A DNA stretch of 11,943 bases. It comes from Chitinispirillales bacterium (GTDB lineage: Bacteria; Fibrobacterota; Chitinivibrionia; Chitinivibrionales; Chitinispirillaceae). Shown here one piece after another: positions 8,899-11,943 of the stretch. How positions within the stretch are numbered: position 1 is the stretch's first letter; each line of letters begins with the position of its first letter. The notes beneath the pieces are model-generated. The model made no database searches and was not told the DNA's origin. It saw nothing but the letters and a program-made list of their open reading frames with translations. The translations under genes and the position numbers were made by a program. Where the stretch lies: assembly GCA_031254445.1 (NCBI GenBank), contig JAIRUL010000063.1, positions 1 through 11,943 of the forward strand, given 5' to 3'.

Positions 8899-8922
8899 GG
8901 CGAACCCTATTGCGGGTTCGCC
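8899..8922. other. Nine-bp perfect hairpin between the fibro-slime and beta-helix genes
   Basis: GGCGAACCC (8899-8907) and GGGTTCGCC (8914-8922) form a perfect 9-bp GC-rich stem with a 6-base loop. It lies 84 bases after the fibro-slime stop. On neither strand is it followed by a run of T, so it is not a textbook intrinsic terminator. It could be an mRNA 3'-end structure, an operator, or a leader hairpin of the next gene. Confidence 0.6.
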
Positions 8923-8946
8923 TAAAGCCATACGGCTGCGGTTGTT

Positions 8947-8978
8947 TATCTATTGCCAATCCTATCGATTGCCAACCC
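8947..8978. repeat. Two tandem copies of a 16-bp unit
   Basis: TATCTATTGCCAATCC (8947-8962) is followed directly by TATCGATTGCCAACCC (8963-8978), matching at 14 of 16 positions. It lies between the fibro-slime stop and the 9-bp hairpin. It may be a small duplication or a paired protein-binding site. Confidence 0.6.
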
Positions 8979-9005
8979 CTTTGCCGCTTGCCGCCGCCGT
9001 TGTTT

Positions 9006-11081
9006 CTATTTCTTGACCCCGACCTTTTTCTGCACCACGAGCGATTTGTTGTCCACGTCTTTCCCGCTTATGCGCGCGAGGTACGTCCCCGGGCCGACGG
9101 TGCGCCCGTTTTCGTTTTTGCCGTCCCAGACGTACCCGTAGGAGGTGCGGTAGCCGGCTTGGTAGAGGGCGTCCGTTTTGACGATGTTGCCCACGGCGTC
9201 GTAGATGACGATTTTGCCGTAGGGCCTGTTGTCGGTGCCGCCGGGCCCGCCGTTCTCGCTGCCGCCGCGCCCGGGCTGCAGTTTCTTGGGGGAGTCCACG
9301 GCTATGAGCACGCCGTAGCCGGAGCCGTTGCCGCTATTTTTTATGGCGTTGTTGTAGAAGTCCCTCGTTTTGGGGTCGTAGGCGTCCTCCACTTTGGTGA
9401 CGCCCGGTATGAACGGGTTGGGGCCTATGGCTATCGCGCCCGTGCTCTTGGTTCCGACGCCCACGGTGTCGGTGAGGACTATGCAGGCGGAGGAGGAGCC
9501 GAGCGTCCCGCCGCAGACCCTGTATTGTACCGCGAGCAGGCCGTCGGTGCCGTCGCCCTTCGGCTGCTTGGCAACCGCGGTTGCCGAGCCGGGGGAGGTC
9601 ACGGTGGCGACATCTCGGTCGGAGCTCCACCACTCGGCGGCGTTAGCGGCCGTCCAGTCGTTTGAGCCGCCCGACTTGATGACAGCCGTGCCCGCGAAGT
9701 TGCCGTACTTGTCGCGGAGGACGGCGTAGATCGTCATGTTGTCCTGCCCGGGGACGAAGTAGATGTCTTGGCTCCACTGGTCGACCGGCAGCAATTTGCC
9801 GTTTTTGTCGTATGGGATGGTGTCTTTCCGTATGTGGATAAATTCCGGCGTGAGAGCTTTTACGTTGATCTCGGTGCCCCCTGTCACCGGCTTGTTCTCT
9901 TTGTCGTCGTATGTGACCTTTATGGTGAGGTTTTTCGCCACCGAGTCCGACACCGTTATGGAACAGCCCTTGCCGACGACGATGTTGTTTATCGTCCAGG
10001 TGACGTTGTCGCAGTTGTACTGCGTATTCGGGGTCAGGATGTTGTTGTTGTCGTCGTATACAACGCTGTATAGGGTTATGGTCGTGTCAGCCCGCTTGTC
10101 CACGACGGGGCCGACGGTCTTGCCGGTGTTGCTATCCGTGCTTATGCCCATGCCGGCGGGCGGGGCGACGATATTGGTCGTTATGAGGATATTGGCGTCG
10201 CCGGAGTGGCGCTCGACGTAAAAGATGCGCAGGACGTGGCTGCTCCCTTGGGGCTGCCCGCTCAGGAAGTTGTCGACGTTGAAGCTGCCCTCCACTTCCT
10301 CGTGTATGCCGCCGAGGTCTAGGGCGAGGTCATCGTCTATGAAAACCCATAGGTCGTCGTCGCCCCTGAATGTGAACGACATGTCGGCCTTATACTGGAA
10401 CGGGAAAACTAGCTCCATCGTGAAAGCGTAGTTGTGGCTGCCGCTGTTGATAACCGACCACTCGTTGCCGAAGCCCCGGTTATCTATGGGGAAGAACCCC
10501 CGCCTCGCGGAGTTGGTATTGTTCTTCTGCCTATCGAACCGGTACGTCCCGGCGCTGCCCGGGACTAGCTCGAATTGGATGACGCCCGGTATGACGATGT
10601 TTTTGAACGCCGTATCGTGCCCGACGCTCGCGACCTCTTCAAGGACATTGATGGTCTGGCCCCATTCGTCGCCGCAGCTGGCCTGCCGGATGCCGCAATC
10701 CGACGGGGAGTACCGGGGCGCGGTGTTTTTGCCCTTGGAGTACGGGCCTGCCGTGTATGTGTTCCAATCGCGGAACCAGTGGGCGATGCCGAGGTTCCTC
10801 ATCACGTTTTTGGCAAACTGCGGCTTATGGTCGGCGTCGAGCTTATTCGCCACCATCCCCGTCATAAGAACCGTGGCGTTGTTCCTCTTGGACCAGTGCG
10901 GCTGCTCGAACTCGGGGTTGGACCGGTCGGAGTGGAAGTCATAAAACGTAACGTCGATATCCAGCGTTGGCGGATAGCTCGTCTGCGCCGTAGCCGCCGC
11001 AAATATCCCCGCCGCCCCGACCGTAGCCGCCGCCGCCAGCGCCGCCGTCCACCCGCGCCCAAGCGTTTTCCCGTTTTTCAT
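9006..11081 (-). CDS. Secreted fibro-slime domain protein with Ig-like modules and FlgD-like C-terminal domain
   Basis: The protein has 691 residues. The ATG at 11081 is preceded by a strong AAGGAGGGT site. Residues 1-32 are a signal peptide (basic KNGKTLGRGW, Ala-rich core, A-T-A before Gln33). Residues about 39-303 contain the fibro-slime region: DIDVTFYDFH at 41, AHWFRDW near 100, then FTFRGDDDLWVFIDD (236-250), LALDLGGIH (252-260) and VLRIFYVERH (283-292). The family was described from Fibrobacter succinogenes and Dictyostelium proteins; in Fibrobacter it is linked to surface proteins and possible adhesion to plant fibre. Two Ig-like modules follow (about 320-410 and 415-535). The C-terminal FlgD-like Ig domain (about 552-691) has NPFIPG, IVIYDAVGNIV, WDGKNENGR and GTYLARI, with a Gly-rich insertion near 603-616. 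The shared tail suggests the same export or anchoring route as the giant beta-helix protein downstream. The fibro-slime call is strong; the adhesion role is inference. Confidence 0.93.
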   Translation of the reverse strand: MKNGKTLGRGWTAALAAAATVGAAGIFAAATAQTSYPPTLDIDVTFYDFHSDRSNPEFEQPHWSKRNNATVLMTGMVANKLDADHKPQFAKNVMRNLGIAHWFRDWNTYTAGPYSKGKNTAPRYSPSDCGIRQASCGDEWGQTINVLEEVASVGHDTAFKNIVIPGVIQFELVPGSAGTYRFDRQKNNTNSARRGFFPIDNRGFGNEWSVINSGSHNYAFTMELVFPFQYKADMSFTFRGDDDLWVFIDDDLALDLGGIHEEVEGSFNVDNFLSGQPQGSSHVLRIFYVERHSGDANILITTNIVAPPAGMGISTDSNTGKTVGPVVDKRADTTITLYSVVYDDNNNILTPNTQYNCDNVTWTINNIVVGKGCSITVSDSVAKNLTIKVTYDDKENKPVTGGTEINVKALTPEFIHIRKDTIPYDKNGKLLPVDQWSQDIYFVPGQDNMTIYAVLRDKYGNFAGTAVIKSGGSNDWTAANAAEWWSSDRDVATVTSPGSATAVAKQPKGDGTDGLLAVQYRVCGGTLGSSSACIVLTDTVGVGTKSTGAIAIGPNPFIPGVTKVEDAYDPKTRDFYNNAIKNSGNGSGYGVLIAVDSPKKLQPGRGGSENGGPGGTDNRPYGKIVIYDAVGNIVKTDALYQAGYRTSYGYVWDGKNENGRTVGPGTYLARISGKDVDNKSLVVQKKVGVKK

Positions 11082-11104
11082 AAGACCCTCCTTAAAGCAT
11101 AAGC

Positions 11105-11110
11105 ATTATA
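11105..11110 (-). promoter_or_regulatory. Candidate -10 box for the fibro-slime gene
   Basis: A perfect TATAAT on the minus strand ends 23 bases before the ATG at 11081, inside the palindrome ATTATATAAT (11105-11114). Transcription would start near 11098, leaving a leader of about 17 bases that just contains the ribosome site. I see no good -35 box at 16-18 bases, so this is tentative. Confidence 0.35.
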
Positions 11111-11221
11111 TAATGATATAGAATAGCCGCCGTTTCCCCGCCCCGCGCGCCCGCGTTTGGCGTTAATGCCGCGCAATAAGGCATATCAGTATAAATATAA
11201 TCAAATATTCCGCGATAGGGT

Positions 11222-11250
11222 GTTTTTTTTTATTTTTTTTTATTTTTTTT
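11222..11250. promoter_or_regulatory. Ten-bp-phased A/T tract between divergent genes
   Basis: The plus strand has three T runs, the last two of which are each preceded by TA, so an interrupting A falls at 11232 and 11242, exactly 10 bases apart. The tract ends abruptly at a G-rich block (11251-11270). It lies about 140 bases before the fibro-slime start and 60 bases before the antitoxin start, in the 229-bp divergent gap. Such tracts stiffen or bend DNA, exclude some proteins and can act as UP-like promoter elements. The regulatory role is inferred. Confidence 0.5.
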
Positions 11251-11282
11251 CGCGGGGGGCGGGCGGGGAGGTATATTTATGA

Positions 11283-11288
11283 TATATT
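11283..11288 (+). promoter_or_regulatory. Candidate -10 box for the toxin-antitoxin operon
   Basis: TATATT lies 22 bases before the ATG at 11311, in an AT-rich stretch that follows a G-rich block. There is no recognisable -35 box; the T-rich tract upstream may help RNA polymerase. An alternative TATATT is at 11272-11277. Confidence 0.3.
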
Positions 11289-11310
11289 AATCAATCAAAA
11301 GGAGGGTTTT

Positions 11311-11532
11311 ATGCCGCAAGCCAATGTTAAGACGGCTTCGTCTACCGAGCATGACGCTTGGATTCAGTCTTTGCCGGTGGTGCATTATCCGCCGGAAGTT
11401 GTGGAGCGGTGGGACAAGGAATTCGAGATTGCCGAAGCCCAAATAGCGACCGGCGAGCTAAAGCCGCAGGCCGCCGCCGAACTTTTTGCTGAAATTGAGG
11501 CGGAAATAGAGAGGGATCGTGGCAAAATATAG
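11311..11532 (+). CDS. Putative type II antitoxin, unrecognised family
   Basis: A 73-residue acidic protein with a strong AGGAGGG site 4 bases before the ATG. It overlaps the toxin gene behind it by 14 bases, the usual layout of a type II toxin-antitoxin operon with the antitoxin first. The N-terminus (about 1-20) is polar and probably unstructured. Residues 27-40 (PEVVERWDKEFEIA) and 51-70 (the stretch LKPQAAAELF onward, ending in EIERDRG) are likely helices; the second would be the toxin-wrapping segment. I see no clear ribbon-helix-helix, helix-turn-helix or PhdYefM motif, so a DNA-binding role is not supported by eye. The assignment rests on size, charge and position next to a RelE-like toxin. 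Confidence 0.72.
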   Translation: MPQANVKTASSTEHDAWIQSLPVVHYPPEVVERWDKEFEIAEAQIATGELKPQAAAELFAEIEAEIERDRGKI

Positions 11533-11788
11533 CGCTGTTTTCACAAAAACATTTGTGCGCGAACTTAAAAAATTGTCGGCCATCGACCGCAAAAGGGTTC
11601 GAGACAAAATTTTGATATTGGAAGACAACCCACACCACCCATCATTGCGGACGAAGAAACTGGAAGGCAACCCCGGACGCATGGAAAGCAGCGTTAGTAA
11701 AAGCATCAGAATCATTTGGCGCTTTTCCGGCGTCCAAATAATAGTTGCCCTTGACGTTGGGCATCACGATGTCCTTAAGAAATATTAA
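11519..11788 (+). CDS. RelE/ParE-superfamily toxin
   Basis: An 89-residue basic protein. It starts at a GTG at 11519 inside the end of the antitoxin gene, with GAGAGGGA just upstream, so the two are probably translationally coupled. The pattern is typical of the RelE/ParE fold: an N-terminal strand (YSAVFTKTF), two Lys/Arg-rich helices (about 12-36), NPHHPSLRTKKLEG (37-50), a strand with KSIRIIWRFSG (60-70) and the closing strand QIIVALDVGHHDVLKKY. The GHHDVL ending resembles RelE/StbE and YafQ-like members, which cut mRNA at the ribosome, rather than gyrase-targeting ParE. Full catalytic assignment by eye is not safe. In the cell it would be neutralised by the partner encoded just upstream. 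A repeat element starts within a few bases of its stop. Confidence 0.87.
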   Translation: MAKYSAVFTKTFVRELKKLSAIDRKRVRDKILILEDNPHHPSLRTKKLEGNPGRMESSVSKSIRIIWRFSGVQIIVALDVGHHDVLKKY

Positions 11789-11791
11789 TAA

Positions 11792-11823
11792 AATCTTTAA
11801 ATCTTTAAATCTTTAAATCTTTT
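11792..11823. repeat. Four tandem copies of an 8-bp unit
   Basis: AATCTTTA is repeated four times in a row (the last copy ends in T), starting 3 bases after the toxin stop. It runs straight into the repeat core at 11825, whose first bases (AAATCTTTTT) resemble the unit. It looks like a slippage expansion of the element's own edge. Confidence 0.8.
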
Positions 11824-11824
11824 A

Positions 11825-11898
11825 AAATCTTTTTCAGACGAAGCCTACGGCTTCATAACGTGTGGCGGCTAAAGCCGCCACACAAAGTCAACGTCAAA
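11825..11898 (+). repeat. Repeat core copy C, identical to copy B
   Basis: All 74 bases match the reverse complement of 3570-3643. It has the hairpins GAAGCC-TAC-GGCTTC (11840-11854) and GTGTGGCGGCT-AA-AGCCGCCACAC (11860-11883), followed by GTCAAC and GTCAAA hexamers. Similarity continues past the core: GGCGGCGGTGTACGGTGTTTT (11905-11925, shown as two parts GGCGGCGG and TGTACGGTGTTTT) resembles the spacer of the other element, then the match ends. It therefore seems to be half of the composite element. It lies directly downstream of the toxin gene. Confidence 0.85.
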
Positions 11899-11943
11899 GT
11901 CAAAGGCGGCGGTGTACGGTGTTTTGATAATAGGGCGGGGGCA

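Noticed and set aside
8798..8959. N-terminal extension of the giant beta-helix protein by 54 residues
   Set aside because: The extension is basic, has no signal peptide of its own and would bury the one starting at 8797, which also has a ribosome site.
11792..11898. Integron attC site behind a toxin-antitoxin cassette
   Set aside because: The palindrome lacks the GTTRRRY/RYYYAAC core sites, and no integrase or cassette array is seen.
11860..11898. Intrinsic terminator for the toxin gene
   Set aside because: The 11-bp stem is strong but is followed by AAAGTCAACG rather than a T run on the plus strand; at most a non-canonical terminator.

Overview
The window looks like GC-rich bacterial DNA from the Fibrobacterota (Fibrobacter-like) or a close relative in the FCB group. 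The main evidence is a secreted protein with a fibro-slime domain, a family known chiefly from Fibrobacter. Two very large secreted beta-helix proteins and FlgD-like Ig C-terminal domains fit this. The assignment is inference; there is no rRNA or marker gene here.

Layout: three large genes lie on the minus strand in the order fibro-slime protein (11081 to 9006), 1688-residue beta-helix/Ig protein (8797 to 3731), and a paralogue of the latter (3235 to the window edge, cut off). All three start with Sec-type signal peptides ending in A-x-A followed by Gln. The two complete ones share a C-terminal FlgD-like Ig domain, so they are probably exported to the surface together or by the same route. 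The two beta-helix genes look like a tandem duplication. Their gaps (208 and 495 bp) suggest separate or only loosely coupled transcription. On the plus strand at the right end is a two-gene toxin-antitoxin module (11311-11788): a short antitoxin of no family I recognise, overlapping a RelE/ParE-superfamily toxin.

The most interesting non-coding feature is a repeat family. A 368-bp composite element (3365-3732) fills most of the gap between the two beta-helix genes. It has 16-bp imperfect terminal inverted repeats, and its right end overlaps a stop codon. Inside are two inverted copies of a 74-78 bp core that carries two hairpins and a GTCAAA/GTCAAC hexamer run. A third core copy (11825-11898), just downstream of the toxin gene, is identical over 74 bases to the inverted internal copy. 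This looks like a MITE- or REP-type mobile or intergenic repeat. Smaller structure includes a 10-bp-phased A/T tract between the divergent fibro-slime and toxin-antitoxin genes, an 8-bp tandem repeat beside the third core copy, and a hairpin with two short tandem repeats in the leader of the large beta-helix gene. No tRNA, rRNA, CRISPR array, transposase or known riboswitch was seen.
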